A DNA stretch of 64,000 nt from Amycolatopsis bartoniae (GCF_014191255.1 NZ_JACHWH010000001.1:62001-126000); one strand, 5' to 3'; positions 53,384 to 62,448 are shown, counted from the stretch's first letter. The notes: generated by a model not told the origin, from the sequence alone. Made by a program: numbers and translations.

Positions 53384-54103
53384 CTACGGACAGTATTCGA
53401 CAACCCGCGTGCCCGCGTGGTCCCGGTACGCGACCCGGTTACGGCCCGCGTGTTTGGCGGCGTACAACAGGTCGTCCGCCTCCAGCACCTGCCTGCGGTT
53501 CGCGCTCATCTCACCCGACTGGTACGCCAGACCCACGCTGATCGTGACCGCGAGCCCCTCGCACAGCGCCGACCAGGGGTGCTCCGCTATTCGCGCCCTG
53601 GCGAGCTCCGCGATCCGCACGGCGGCATCCGGCTGTACCGCGGGCAGCACCAGCATGAACTCCTCGCCACCGTAACGCGCACAGAACGCGTGCGACGGGA
53701 GCCCTTCCCGCAGCAACTCGGCGACCCGCCGCAACACCTGGTCGCCCACGACGTGACCGAACGTGTCGTTCACGTTCTTGAACAGGTCGATGTCGACCAG
53801 CGCGACGGCCACCGGCTTGCGCGCGTCCGACAACAGGTCTTCCAGCCGCTGGTCCAGATAACGCCGGTTGTAGACGGCCGTGAGCGCGTCCCGCAGGCTC
53901 TCCTCCCGCGCCTCGGCGCGTTCGCGGCGCAGCCGGTCCACCTCGCGGCGCAACTGCTCCGGGATCGACGGTTCGGCGCGCGCCAGCGCCAGCGCCACCC
54001 TCAGGTGTTCGTACGCGCGACGCCAGTCGCCCTGCGACGCGAGCGTGCCCGCGATGGTCTCGTGCAGGCTTGCCTCGTCGGCCGTGACCTGCTTCGGCGT
54101 CAC
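53384..54103 (-). CDS. Diguanylate cyclase with N-terminal helical (TPR-like) region
   Basis: A 239-residue protein. A helical segment (residues 10-75, HETIAGTLASQGDWRRAYEH, TPR-like) is followed by a GGDEF domain with DIDLFKNVNDTFGHVVGDQVL and the active motif GGEEF (145-149), so it should make c-di-GMP. No RxxD inhibitory site sits at the usual place before GGEEF, so product feedback may be absent. GTG 54103 has GGAGG eight bases upstream; a GTG at 54121 is also possible. Confidence 0.85.
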   Translation of the reverse strand: MTPKQVTADEASLHETIAGTLASQGDWRRAYEHLRVALALARAEPSIPEQLRREVDRLRRERAEAREESLRDALTAVYNRRYLDQRLEDLLSDARKPVAVALVDIDLFKNVNDTFGHVVGDQVLRRVAELLREGLPSHAFCARYGGEEFMLVLPAVQPDAAVRIAELARARIAEHPWSALCEGLAVTISVGLAYQSGEMSANRRQVLEADDLLYAAKHAGRNRVAYRDHAGTRVVEYCP

Positions 54104-54152
54104 CGTCTCCACCTCCGTCACCCAAGTCTTGTCGTCTACTAAGAGGCGCGGC

Positions 54153-54190
54153 TTGAGCGATCGGTACGAGCAGATGTGAATATCGCTCAA
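54153..54190. promoter_or_regulatory. Inverted repeat upstream of the diguanylate cyclase gene
   Basis: TTGAGCGAT (54153-54161) and its exact complement ATCGCTCAA (54182-54190) are separated by 20 bases. This is the only striking structure in the 254-base gap besides the nucleotidase terminator, and lies in the presumed promoter region. Confidence 0.4.
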
Positions 54191-54304
54191 CCGGACGACG
54201 AGGGGATGGCGCTGTGTGGCCGTTACTGCGGCAGACGGGGCTTTTTCCGCGGTCCCAGGAGACCGAAGACGACTCTCCGCAGCTGAGAAACCCTTGACAC
54301 GAAA

Positions 54305-54351
54305 GAGAACCGGCGTACGGCTTGTCGTTCGCGAGCCGCACGCCGGTTCTC
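54305..54351 (-). terminator. Terminator after the secreted nucleotidase gene
   Basis: GAGAACCGGCGT and its complement form a long stem, extended by CGGCT/AGCCG beyond a one-base mismatch, six bases past the stop of the minus-strand gene. Confidence 0.8.
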
Positions 54352-54357
54352 GGGAAA

Positions 54358-56058
54358 TCAGGCCACCGCGGTGATGCGGTCGGCCGGCGGCGGGGCGATG
54401 CCCGGGTGCGCGCCGAGGTACGCGACCAGCGCGTCGAGGTCCACCGGACCACCCGTCAGGTCGGTGCCCTTGGTGAACTCGGTGAAGCCGTCCCCGCCCG
54501 CGGCGAGGAAGTTGTTCACCGACACGCGGTAGGTCGCGTTCGGGTCGACGGGCGTGCCGCCGACGGTGATGTTCGAGACGCGCGAACCGATCGGCGCCGA
54601 GGCCGAGTACGCGTAGTGCAGCGTCGACGAGATCTGCAGTAGCCGCGTGCTGGTCGCGGTCCACTGCTGCTCCAGCACGTTCTTCAGGTTCGCGCCGGTC
54701 AGCGTGATGGTCTGCATGATGTTCGAGAACGGCTGCACGGTGAACGCCTCGCCGTAGGTGACCACCCCGTCGCCTTCGCCCGCAGGTGACGAGGCGTAGG
54801 TGAGGTCGGCGCGGATGCCACCCGGGTTGGTGATCGCGATCTGCGCGTTGTTGCTCGCGGTCGCTTCGAGCTGGGCGTCCGCGATGACGTCGCCGAGCGG
54901 GGACTCACCGGACGCGGCGCCGGCGGCCTTCAGGTCCGCCGTGATGGTGCCGACCTGCTTGTTCGCGATGGGCGCCGACTCGGTCACCGCCTTGTCGACC
55001 AGTTTCTGCACGGCCGGGTCCGGGGTGACGTCGCGGGTGACGACCTCGTTGTGCGCCTTGGTGGCCGAGCGCACGACGTCACGGGTGCGGGTGTCGATCT
55101 TGAGGTCGACGACCGACAGCAGTCGCCCGAACGAGGCGCCCTGGATCACCGTGCGCGGGTTGCCGGCGGGGTCGTCGATCACGCAGTTGTACTGCTGGTG
55201 GCTGTGCCCGGTGAAGATCGCATCGACGCTCGCCGACACGTTCTTCGCGATCTGGGTCGCCGCGCCGGGGGTGACGTTGCAGTCGTCGGGACCGCCGGTG
55301 GGCGCGTTGTCGCCCTGGTGCAGCAGCACGACCTGCGACCTGATGCCGAGCTTGTCGAGCCAGCCCGACGTCCGGTTGATCGCCTCGACCTCGTCGCCGA
55401 ACTTCAGGCCCTCGATCGCGGTCGGGGTGACGACGGTCGGCAGGTCCTTCAGCGTGGCGCCGATGATGCCGATGGGCACGCCGCCGGAGATCTTGACGGT
55501 GAACGGCAGGAGCGCGGGCAGGCCGTTGTCGAAGTAGACGTTGCTGCCCAGGATCGGGAAGTTCGCACCCTTGTACGACTTCTCGAACTGGCAGCCGTCA
55601 GTCGGGTGGCAGCCGCCGAACTGCATGCGCTGCAGCTCCTGGTAGCCCTCGTCGAGTTCGTGGTTGCCGACGACGGACGCCTGCACGCCGATCTCGTCGA
55701 GGAAGTCCATGGTCGGCTCGTCGTGGAACAGCGCCGAGGTGAGCGGGGACGCGCCGACGTTGTCGCCAGCCGACAGCAGCAGCGAGTTGCGGACCTGCGC
55801 TTCGAGCTGCTTGACGTGCGTGGCGAGGTACGCGGCACCACCGGCGTTGACGGTCGTGCCGTCCGACAGCGTGACCCGGCCGGACGAGCCGGCGGGCGGC
55901 TCGAGGTTGCCGTGGAAGTCGTTGAAGGTGATCAGCCGGACGTCGGTGGTCGGGGCCGGCCGCTGCGCCGACGCCGGCGCGGCGGTGGCCACGACGGCGG
56001 CGAGCACGGTGGCCGTGACGGCTACGGTGCGTCGCAGCAAACGGGGTGAAAGAGCCAT
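54358..56058 (-). CDS. Secreted bifunctional metallophosphatase/5'-nucleotidase
   Basis: A 566-residue exported enzyme (signal peptide about residues 1-31, APASAQ). The N-terminal metallophosphatase has ITFNDFHGNL, SAGDNVGASP, VVGNHELDEG and FTGHSHQQYN. The C-terminal 5'-nucleotidase domain shows NPGGIRADL and NNFLAAGGDGF. It likely frees nucleosides and phosphate from extracellular nucleotides. No membrane or wall anchor is visible at the C-terminus. ATG 56058 has a GGAGG ribosome site. Confidence 0.93.
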   Translation of the reverse strand: MALSPRLLRRTVAVTATVLAAVVATAAPASAQRPAPTTDVRLITFNDFHGNLEPPAGSSGRVTLSDGTTVNAGGAAYLATHVKQLEAQVRNSLLLSAGDNVGASPLTSALFHDEPTMDFLDEIGVQASVVGNHELDEGYQELQRMQFGGCHPTDGCQFEKSYKGANFPILGSNVYFDNGLPALLPFTVKISGGVPIGIIGATLKDLPTVVTPTAIEGLKFGDEVEAINRTSGWLDKLGIRSQVVLLHQGDNAPTGGPDDCNVTPGAATQIAKNVSASVDAIFTGHSHQQYNCVIDDPAGNPRTVIQGASFGRLLSVVDLKIDTRTRDVVRSATKAHNEVVTRDVTPDPAVQKLVDKAVTESAPIANKQVGTITADLKAAGAASGESPLGDVIADAQLEATASNNAQIAITNPGGIRADLTYASSPAGEGDGVVTYGEAFTVQPFSNIMQTITLTGANLKNVLEQQWTATSTRLLQISSTLHYAYSASAPIGSRVSNITVGGTPVDPNATYRVSVNNFLAAGGDGFTEFTKGTDLTGGPVDLDALVAYLGAHPGIAPPPADRITAVA

Positions 56059-56236
56059 GTTTCCTCCGTAAGGGGCATAACTCGCTGGATCCTTCCTGCG
56101 GAGCGCGGCAGAAACCAGACCCGATAGGTGGAAGGTGCGTGAACGGGAGCGCCTCGGCCATCCGGCCGATGCGGGGCCGGGACTTCCGGCTGGTCGACCG
56201 ATCCGCGGGGCCGGCGGGCGAACTTAGCGTCGAAGC

Positions 56237-56866
56237 ATGACATCAGTGCAGGTCAACGCCCTGGGCACCGGACTACTCGTCTTCCTCGCGCTCTGGGCCG
56301 CGGTGCTCGTGCCACAGGTGATCACGCACCACGCCCGGTTCGGCCGGGTGATCGGGCGGCGCGTCGCGGCGACGGGCGCGCTGCTCTGCTACGCGTGCCT
56401 CGCGCTGGCGGTCGTGTTCCTGCCGCTGCCCGGGCCTCGCGCGCACCACCTGGCGCAGGACGTCCAACTGGTGCCGTTCCAGTGGATCGCGGACGTGCAC
56501 CGCGACGCGGCGGGCAATGGCCTGGTCGATGCGCTGACGACGACGGCGTTCGAGCAAATGGCGTTGAACGTGGTGCTGTTCGTACCGCTGGGGATCTTCG
56601 CGCGGATGCTGTGGCGGCGCGGCTTCGCCGGGACCGTGCTGCTGGGGTTCGCGTGCTCGCTGCTCGTGGAGATCACGCAGCTGACCGCGAACTGGGGGAC
56701 GGCGCCGTTCCAGTACCGGATCTTCGATGTGGACGACCTGATCACCAACACGACCGGTGCCGCGGTGGGCTGGGTCGGCGCGGCGCTCTACCTGCTGCTG
56801 CGGGCTTCAGCGGTCCGTGCGGAGGCGTTGGGGAGCGAGCGGGTCGACCTCGCCGAGACGCGCTAG
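56237..56866 (+). CDS. VanZ-family membrane protein
   Basis: A 209-residue membrane protein with about five helices and the VanZ-like segments LVPFQWIADVHR, ALNVVLFVPLGIFARMLW, SLLVEITQL and FDVDDLITNTTGAAVGW. VanZ proteins confer low-level teicoplanin tolerance in some hosts, but most actinobacterial members are of unknown function and no resistance genes are next to it. The last 60 bases overlap the convergent small membrane-protein gene. Confidence 0.88.
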   Translation: MTSVQVNALGTGLLVFLALWAAVLVPQVITHHARFGRVIGRRVAATGALLCYACLALAVVFLPLPGPRAHHLAQDVQLVPFQWIADVHRDAAGNGLVDALTTTAFEQMALNVVLFVPLGIFARMLWRRGFAGTVLLGFACSLLVEITQLTANWGTAPFQYRIFDVDDLITNTTGAAVGWVGAALYLLLRASAVRAEALGSERVDLAETR

Positions 56867-56983
56867 CCGCGCGGCCCGTTGCAGAGCCTTCCGATGTGCG
56901 GCTCGCCGGTCCTCGAAGGCCACCACGGCCACGGCCGCAGCGAAGAACAGCACTACGAGGCCGAGGACGATCGCGATCTCCAC
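56807..56983 (-). CDS. Small single-pass membrane protein (58 residues)
   Basis: GTG 56983, preceded by GGGAGG, opens a 58-codon frame: EIAIVLGLVVLFFAAAVAVV forms one helix, followed by a basic tail (RRAAHRKALQRAARLARLGE). The last 60 bases overlap the VanZ gene on the other strand. No family recognised. The ribosome site and helix make it believable. Confidence 0.6.
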   Translation of the reverse strand: MEIAIVLGLVVLFFAAAVAVVAFEDRRAAHRKALQRAARLARLGEVDPLAPQRLRTDR

Positions 56984-57018
56984 GCGCGCCTCCCTTGGCG
57001 TCGTCCTTGTGTGGCAGA

Positions 57019-57690
57019 TCACACAGAGTACGCCTCCGGTGTGCGTTTCGCCACCTTTCGTCCGAGGCGGGCGGCGAACCAGGCGTGGTCGGGCGAGCGG
57101 AAACCGTCGAAGACCAGGCCCGCGGCAGCCAACAGCGCCTCCAGGGCGGGCTGATCGAGACGGCGGGCGGTGAAGCGCTGCTCCCATGACGAGCCCCCCG
57201 CCTCGTACCGGACGGTCGCGGTCAGCAGGTCACCCCGCCGCGCCACGCCGGACAGCGAAACCCGCACCTCGCCGAGCATCCCGCCCGCGCCGTCGGTGAC
57301 GGTGTCGAACCACGACGGCGGATGCTGCTCGATCACCGCCCGGCCGCCCGGCGCCAGGTGGCGCGCCACCGCGTCGAGCAGCGGACCGCAGTCCGGGCGG
57401 TTGACCAGGTGGCTCGCCAGCAGGACCGCTTCGAATCGCCGGTCGAGGCGCAGGTCCTCGATCCGCGCGAGGACGGTCTCGGTGCGGACGTGCGCGAGCA
57501 TCTCGGGCGAGTCGTCCACCGCGACGACCGGATGGCCCTGCTCGGCCAGCCGGTGCGCGACGCGGCCCGTGCCGCAGCCCAGGTCCAGCACGGCCGCGCC
57601 CGGCGAGACGGCGGCGTGCACGATCTCAGCCTCACCGGCGGGCGGGAGCAGCCGGTACACGTCGACGGAGCAGCCGTCCGCGGTGGTCAT
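57019..57690 (-). CDS. Class I SAM-dependent methyltransferase
   Basis: A 223-residue methyltransferase with the glycine-rich SAM motif VLDLGCGTGRVAHRLAEQG near residues 34-52, VVAVDDSPEMLAHV as motif II, and LLASHLVN plus PGGRAVIEQHPPSWF downstream. The substrate is not determinable. Its start is 13 bases from the VOC gene stop, so they may share a transcript. Confidence 0.88.
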   Translation of the reverse strand: MTTADGCSVDVYRLLPPAGEAEIVHAAVSPGAAVLDLGCGTGRVAHRLAEQGHPVVAVDDSPEMLAHVRTETVLARIEDLRLDRRFEAVLLASHLVNRPDCGPLLDAVARHLAPGGRAVIEQHPPSWFDTVTDGAGGMLGEVRVSLSGVARRGDLLTATVRYEAGGSSWEQRFTARRLDQPALEALLAAAGLVFDGFRSPDHAWFAARLGRKVAKRTPEAYSV

Positions 57691-57702
57691 GCCTCCAGCG
57701 TG

Positions 57703-58062
57703 TCAGCCGCGGGGCGGGAGCACGCAGAACTCGTTCCCCTCCGGGTCGGTCAGCACGATCCACGGGAACTCCGGCTCGTCCGCGACGACCTTCGCGCCGA
57801 GGCCCACCAGGCGGTCGACCTCCTCGGCCTGGCTGCCGTCCGTCGGGGCGAGGTCGAGGTGCAGGCGGTTCTTCACCACCTTCTCGTCGTCCACGGGCTG
57901 GAAGAGCAGCATCGGGCCGTCGCCCTCGAGCTGGACGTACTCGACGCCCTTCGCGTCGCGCCAGCGCTTCGTGTCCGGGTATCCCAAGGCCGCCCGCCAG
58001 AAGGCGGCCAGCGCTTCCGCGTCGTGACAGTCGACCGCGACGGCTAGTATCCGGCTGTTCAT
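57703..58062 (-). CDS. VOC/glyoxalase-superfamily protein
   Basis: A 119-residue vicinal-oxygen-chelate protein: RILAVAVDCHDAEALAAFW, RLHLDLAPTD and IVLTDPEGNEFCVLP are the usual glyoxalase-like landmarks. ATG 58062 has a GGAAGGAAG ribosome site. Its start codon shares two bases with that of the divergent mug gene (CATG at 58060-58063). Members range from glyoxalases to antibiotic-binding proteins; role unknown. Confidence 0.85.
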   Translation of the reverse strand: MNSRILAVAVDCHDAEALAAFWRAALGYPDTKRWRDAKGVEYVQLEGDGPMLLFQPVDDEKVVKNRLHLDLAPTDGSQAEEVDRLVGLGAKVVADEPEFPWIVLTDPEGNEFCVLPPRG

Positions 58063-58615
58063 GACTTCCTTCCGCCCCACCAAGGAACAACTCGCCGCCG
58101 CGCACGGCACGACGATCCGAGACGTCATCGCCCCCGGCCTGCGAGTGCTGTTCTGCGGCATCAACCCGGGGCTGTACTCCGGCGCCACCGGATACCACTT
58201 CGCCCGGCCCGGTAACCGGTTCTGGCCCGCGCTGCACGCGAGCGGCTTCACGCCACGGCGCTTCGACCCGAGCGAGCAGGACGAACTCCTCGCCCACGGC
58301 CTCGGCATCACGAACCTCGTCGCCCGCGCAACCGCCCGCGCCGACGAGCTGACCGACGCCGAACTCCGCGAAGGCGGCGAGATCCTCGTCACCAAGCTCG
58401 ACCGCTACCGGCCGCGCTGCCTCGCGGTGGTCGGCGTGACCGCGTACCGGACTGCATTCGGGCGACCGAAGGCGCAAGTCGGCGAACAATCTGGTTCGAT
58501 TGGTGAAACTGCCGTTTGGGTACTGCCGAATCCAAGCGGTCTGAACGCCCATTGGACGCCCGCGACACTCGCACAGGAGTTCGCCCGATTACGCGAAAAG
58601 TTCTACTCAGAGTAG
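58061..58615 (+). CDS. mug: G/U mismatch-specific DNA glycosylase Mug
   Basis: A 184-residue uracil-DNA-glycosylase-superfamily protein with motif 1 FCGINPGLYSG (residues 31-41) and motif 2 LPNPSGLNAHW. Mug removes uracil or ethenocytosine opposite G. TAGTAT lies 10 bases before the ATG, inside the VOC coding region, and a ribosome site is lacking, so the mRNA has little or no leader. The start codon overlaps the divergent VOC start. Confidence 0.92.
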   Translation: MTSFRPTKEQLAAAHGTTIRDVIAPGLRVLFCGINPGLYSGATGYHFARPGNRFWPALHASGFTPRRFDPSEQDELLAHGLGITNLVARATARADELTDAELREGGEILVTKLDRYRPRCLAVVGVTAYRTAFGRPKAQVGEQSGSIGETAVWVLPNPSGLNAHWTPATLAQEFARLREKFYSE

Positions 58616-58813
58616 TCCTGCACTCGGCTGGGTGAACCCGCGTCACACTCGTGCGGCGGGCTACTCCCACAATGGACGAAGAGTCAGGCCGGCCGGTCCC
58701 AGCAGGGGGGATCGGAATGTGGCGCCCGGAGCGCTCGGAAGGACCGTCGAGGGGGCGGCCCGTCCGGGCGGGGCGCGCACCCCGGGTGCTGACCGTGCGA
58801 GACGGAGTTGTTC

Positions 58814-59605
58814 ATGACGCGCAGTAACGAGCCCAGCCGGGCCACGCAGGGCTCACCCCCGGCCCGCAGCCTCGGGATCGCCGCCGTCGACCCGGTGCCG
58901 TTCTGCCGCGAGGGACTGTCCTCGATCGTCCAGCGGACCCCCGGCCTGCACTGGGCCGGTCACGCGGGCAACCCGCACGCCGCGCTGCAGCTGGCCGAAC
59001 AGGTGCATCCCGACGTCATCCTGCTCGACTCCGGTCTCGACCCCCACGGGCACCTGACGAAACTCCTGGTCACCGGCGACCCGTCGCTGCTGGTGGTACT
59101 GCTCGTCCGCGATGCCCACCGGACGGCGGCGTTCCTGCAGACCGCCCAGCTCGCCGGCGCGCACGCCGCCCTGCCACGGACGTCCGAGGCGCGGCGGCTC
59201 GTCGAAGCCATCCGGCGGGTGCACCTGGACCGCCGCTACCTCGATCCCGCGCTCGCTCCGCTGACCGGGCAGCAGCGGCAGGGCCTGCGCCCCGGTGAGC
59301 CGGTGGTCGCCACCCGGCGGCCGCGGATGCCGTTGTCCCGGCGCGAGTTCCAGGTGCTGCAGCTCGTCGCGGAAGGGCTGGAGAACGCCGCGATCGCGAA
59401 GATCCTCTACCTTTCGGTGGAAACCGTGCGGACGCACGTGAAGAGCATCCTGCGCAAGCTCTCGGCCCGTGACCGCACGCACGCGGTGACGATCGCCTTC
59501 CGCGGCGGCATCCTGATCTGCCAGCCCGAGGACGTGCCCGAGGGGAAAACCCCTGGTCCGGCCGCGAATCCGCCGTCGGGGATGGCGGAGCACCAGGCGC
59601 GCTGA
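58814..59605 (+). CDS. LuxR-type response regulator
   Basis: A 263-residue regulator: a receiver domain at residues 20-130 (AAVDPVPFCREGLSSIV, with the phosphoacceptor in VILLDSGLD) and a C-terminal LuxR helix-turn-helix (SRREFQVLQLVAEGLENAAIA, LSVETVRTHVKSILRKL). No kinase gene is near. The linker is Pro/Gly-rich. ATG 58814 has a GGAG eight bases upstream. The 58616-58813 gap shows no other gene. Confidence 0.9.
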   Translation: MTRSNEPSRATQGSPPARSLGIAAVDPVPFCREGLSSIVQRTPGLHWAGHAGNPHAALQLAEQVHPDVILLDSGLDPHGHLTKLLVTGDPSLLVVLLVRDAHRTAAFLQTAQLAGAHAALPRTSEARRLVEAIRRVHLDRRYLDPALAPLTGQQRQGLRPGEPVVATRRPRMPLSRREFQVLQLVAEGLENAAIAKILYLSVETVRTHVKSILRKLSARDRTHAVTIAFRGGILICQPEDVPEGKTPGPAANPPSGMAEHQAR

Positions 59606-59650
59606 CCCGTTGCCTCCCCGGTCACAACCGGGCGGATTTCCTTGCCGGAG

Positions 59651-59688
59651 TTACCCACAGGTAATATCCTGATGTTACCGGCCAGTAG
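59651..59688 (+). promoter_or_regulatory. Candidate TetR-type operator pair before the acyl-CoA dehydrogenase
   Basis: Two TTACC-based dyads follow each other: TTACC-cACA-GGTAA (59651-59664) and TTACCGGCCAGTA (59675-59687, close to TTACTGGCCAGTAA). Such sites are bound by fatty-acid-responsive TetR regulators in actinobacteria. They sit 50-90 bases before the start codon. Confidence 0.45.
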
Positions 59689-59738
59689 GGGACCTCCATG
59701 CGCCCAGCCGGAGAAACCGACACCAACGGAGCGACGAC

Positions 59739-61580
59739 ATGGGCCATTACAAGAGCAACGTGCGTGACCTCGAGTTCAACCTGTTCGAGGTGCTCGGCGT
59801 CCAGAACCGCCTCGGCAAGGGCGTACTGGCGGACTCCGACGAGGAGACCGCCCGCGGCGCGCTGCACGAGCTGAACAACCTGGCCGTGGGCCCCCTGGCG
59901 GAGTCGTTCGCCGACGCGGACCGCAACCCGCCGGTGTACGACCCGAAGACCTTCTCGGCCAAGCTGCCCGAGTCCTTCAAGAAGAGCTACCAGCAGCTGT
60001 GGGACGGCGAGTGGTGGCGCCTCGGCCTCACCAACGACCTCGGCGGCCTCGGCCTCCCGCCCACCGTGCAGTGGGCCGCCTCCGAGCTGATCCTCGGCGC
60101 CAACCCGGCCCTGTTCATGTACCTCGCGGGCCCGAACTTCGCGATGATCCTCGACCGCAACGGCACCGAGGAACAGAAGCGCTGGGCGCGGATCATGATC
60201 GAGCGCGCGTGGGGCGCCACCATGGTGCTGACCGAGCCGGACGCCGGTTCGGACGTGGGCGCCGGCCGCACCAAGGCCGTGCTCCAGGAGGACGGCAGCT
60301 GGCACCTCGACGGCGTGAAGCGGTTCATCACCTCCGCCGACCAGGACATGACCGAGAACATCATGCACCTGGTGCTGGCCCGCCCCGAGGGTCCCGGCAT
60401 CGAGGCGAAGCCCGGCACCAAGGGCCTGTCGCTGTTCCTCGTGCCGAAGTTCCACTTCGACACCAACACCGGCGAGCTCGGTGAGCGCAACGGCGCCTTC
60501 GTCACCAACGTCGAGCACAAGATGGGCCTGAAGGTCTCCACCACGTGCGAGCTGACCTTCGGCCAGCACGGCATCCCGGCCAAGGGCTGGCTGCTCGGCG
60601 AGGTGCACGACGGCATCGCGCAGATGTTCCAGGTCATCGAGTACGCCCGGATGATGGTGGGCACCAAGGCCATCGCGACGCTGTCGACCGGCTACCTCAA
60701 CGCACTCGAGTACGCCAAGGAGCGCGTGCAGGGTGCGGACCTGACCCAGATGACGGACAAGACCGCCCCGCGGGTCACCATCACCCACCACCCGGACGTG
60801 CGGCGCTCGCTGATGCTGCAGAAGGCGTACGCCGAGGGCCTGCGTGCCGTGTACCTCTACACCGCGTCCTTCCAGGACCAGGTGTGGACGCAGGAGGGTG
60901 ACGAGGCGTCGCTGAAGCTGGCCGAGCGCGTCAACGACCTGCTGCTGCCGATCGTCAAGGGCGTGGGTTCCGAGCGCGCGACCGAGCAGCTCGTGCAGTC
61001 GCTGCAGACCCTGGGTGGCTCCGGCTTCCTGCAGGACTACCCGATCGAGCAGTACATCCGCGACTCGAAGATCGACTCCCTGTACGAGGGCACCACGGCG
61101 ATCCAGTCGCAGGACTTCTTCTTCCGGAAGATCGTCCGCGACAAGGGCCAGGCGCTGGCGTACATCGCGGGCGAGATCACGAAGTTCATCGACTCCGAGG
61201 CGGGCAACGGCAGGCTCAAGAACGAGCGGCAGCTGCTCAAGCAGGCCCTGGAGGACGTGCAGGGCATGCTCGGCTCGATGATCGGCTACCTGACCTCGGC
61301 GCAGGAGGACATCAAGAACCTCTACAAGGTCGGCCAGCACACCGTGCGGCTGCTCATCTCCGCCGGTGACCTGCTCGTCGGCTGGCAGCTGCTGCGCCAG
61401 GCGGAGGTCGCGCTGACCAAGCTGGACGGCGCCTCGGCCAAGGACCAGGCGTTCTACCAGGGCAAGATCGCGGTGGCGTCGTTCTTCGCGAAGACGGTGC
61501 TGCCGGAGCTGACCGCCCGCCGGGCGATCGTCGAGGCCGCCGACAACGACCTCATGGACGTGCCGGAAGCCGCGTTCTGA
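59739..61580 (+). CDS. Acyl-CoA dehydrogenase (FadE type, long form)
   Basis: A 613-residue flavin acyl-CoA dehydrogenase of the longer DmdC/FadE5-like group. FAD/substrate segments [19 protein letters not shown] and [13 protein letters not shown] are present, as is the catalytic glutamate in [16 protein letters not shown]-terminal extension of about 130 residues ([19 protein letters not shown] and on) is typical of this group. It catalyses the first oxidation of fatty acyl-CoA in beta-oxidation; chain-length preference unknown. Confidence 0.93.
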   Translation: MGHYKSNVRDLEFNLFEVLGVQNRLGKGVLADSDEETARGALHELNNLAVGPLAESFADADRNPPVYDPKTFSAKLPESFKKSYQQLWDGEWWRLGLTNDLGGLGLPPTVQWAASELILGANPALFMYLAGPNFAMILDRNGTEEQKRWARIMIERAWGATMVLTEPDAGSDVGAGRTKAVLQEDGSWHLDGVKRFITSADQDMTENIMHLVLARPEGPGIEAKPGTKGLSLFLVPKFHFDTNTGELGERNGAFVTNVEHKMGLKVSTTCELTFGQHGIPAKGWLLGEVHDGIAQMFQVIEYARMMVGTKAIATLSTGYLNALEYAKERVQGADLTQMTDKTAPRVTITHHPDVRRSLMLQKAYAEGLRAVYLYTASFQDQVWTQEGDEASLKLAERVNDLLLPIVKGVGSERATEQLVQSLQTLGGSGFLQDYPIEQYIRDSKIDSLYEGTTAIQSQDFFFRKIVRDKGQALAYIAGEITKFIDSEAGNGRLKNERQLLKQALEDVQGMLGSMIGYLTSAQEDIKNLYKVGQHTVRLLISAGDLLVGWQLLRQAEVALTKLDGASAKDQAFYQGKIAVASFFAKTVLPELTARRAIVEAADNDLMDVPEAAF

Positions 61581-61593
61581 CCGGTTCCCCCAG

Positions 61594-61624
61594 GAAGGGC
61601 CTCGTCCTCGCGACGGGGCCCTTC
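61594..61624 (+). terminator. Terminator after the acyl-CoA dehydrogenase
   Basis: Arms 61594-61606 and 61612-61624 pair (GAAGGGCCTCGTC against its near-complement, one wobble), loop of five bases, 13 bases after the stop. Confidence 0.75.
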
Positions 61625-61720
61625 TTCGTGTCCGAACCGTGTCAGAACAGGGCACCGGAAGTGGTTTGCCGGAGTAACCGAGGCGGTATCCCCTGGGGGC
61701 CAGCGACATAAGGAGTTTCG

Positions 61721-61996
61721 ATGACCATCGTTACCATCATCACGACGATCATCGTCGGTCTCATCATCGGTGTGCTCGGGCGCCTTGTCGCTCCCGGCAA
61801 GCAGGGCATCCCGATCTGGCTGACCATCGTCATCGGCATCATCGCCGCGTTCATCGGCACGGCGATCGCGCGTGGCCTCGGCTACGCGGACACGAAGGGC
61901 TTCGACTGGCTCGAACTCATCACCCAGGTGGTACTTGCTGCCATCGGTGTCTCCCTGGCGGCCAGCATGTACGGCCGCCGCAGGGTGAACAGGTAA
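61721..61996 (+). CDS. GlsB/YeaQ/YmgE-family stress membrane protein
   Basis: A 91-residue protein of three short hydrophobic helices with the family motif IIGVLGRLVAPGKQGIPIWLT and GIIAAFIGTAIARGLG. Homologues in bacteria are induced by stress; the family is sometimes called transglycosylase-associated. ATG 61721 follows TAAGGAG. It stands alone between two terminators. Confidence 0.92.
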   Translation: MTIVTIITTIIVGLIIGVLGRLVAPGKQGIPIWLTIVIGIIAAFIGTAIARGLGYADTKGFDWLELITQVVLAAIGVSLAASMYGRRRVNR

Positions 61997-62023
61997 CGCG
62001 GGAAAACTGCCCTCCGGGTACCG

Positions 62024-62063
62024 GGTGGGGAAGGCGCGGCGGGGCGCCTTCCCCACCTTTTTT
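62024..62063. terminator. Bidirectional intrinsic terminator with T-tract
   Basis: GGTGGGGAAGGCGC and its exact complement form a 14-bp stem (62024-62037, 62044-62057), followed by TTTTTT. It is the only classical rho-independent terminator with a T-run in the window, and separates two convergent genes. Confidence 0.88.
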
Positions 62064-62067
62064 CGTG

Positions 62068-62448
62068 TCAGCTCCGGAAGACGGCGCAGGCCACGGCCAC
62101 GTAGGACTTCTGCGGCGCCCGCCACGTCACCTCGGCCCACCGGTTGTCGGTCACCTGCTTGCCGTCCGTTCCCACGCAGGTGTACTGCCCGCCGGTCACG
62201 TACGGCCCACACGGCGTGTCCGCCGCCGTACCGGCGCAGGTGGTGTAGTTCGTGCAGTTCAGCGTGCCGAGCAGCGTCGAGCCGACGTCCGAGCCCGCCC
62301 GCACGTTGAGCTTGCACTCGTTCTGCGGTGAGGCGTGCACCAGCACCGGCTGGGTTTCCGCGGCGTCCGCCGCCGGCGGCAGGACCAGCATCGCGCCCGC
62401 GACACCCGCACACGTGAACAGCACCTTGGCGGGCGACCACTCAGTCAA
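62068..62448 (-). CDS. Small secreted cysteine-rich protein with SH3-like core
   Basis: A 126-residue exported protein using a TTG start supported by GGGAGG eight bases upstream. The signal peptide ends near PPAADAAETQ. The mature part has six cysteines and an SH3b-like strand pattern (CKLNVRAGSDVGSTLLGTLNC, then WAEVTWR). SH3b domains usually bind wall peptides; here the disulfide-linked form may be an inhibitor or signalling protein. Function unknown. Confidence 0.75.
   Translation of the reverse strand: MTEWSPAKVLFTCAGVAGAMLVLPPAADAAETQPVLVHASPQNECKLNVRAGSDVGSTLLGTLNCTNYTTCAGTAADTPCGPYVTGGQYTCVGTDGKQVTDNRWAEVTWRAPQKSYVAVACAVFRS

Noticed and set aside
56237-56866. VanZ gene as evidence of glycopeptide resistance or biosynthesis
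   Set aside because: No vanHAX-type genes or glycopeptide genes are nearby, and VanZ-like proteins are common in actinobacteria without that role. The VanW protein at 62.5 kb is likewise a general wall-associated family.
59622-61709. Minus-strand open frame of almost 700 codons opposite the acyl-CoA dehydrogenase
   Set aside because: Shadow of codon bias in the real gene; it has no recognisable domain or start signals.
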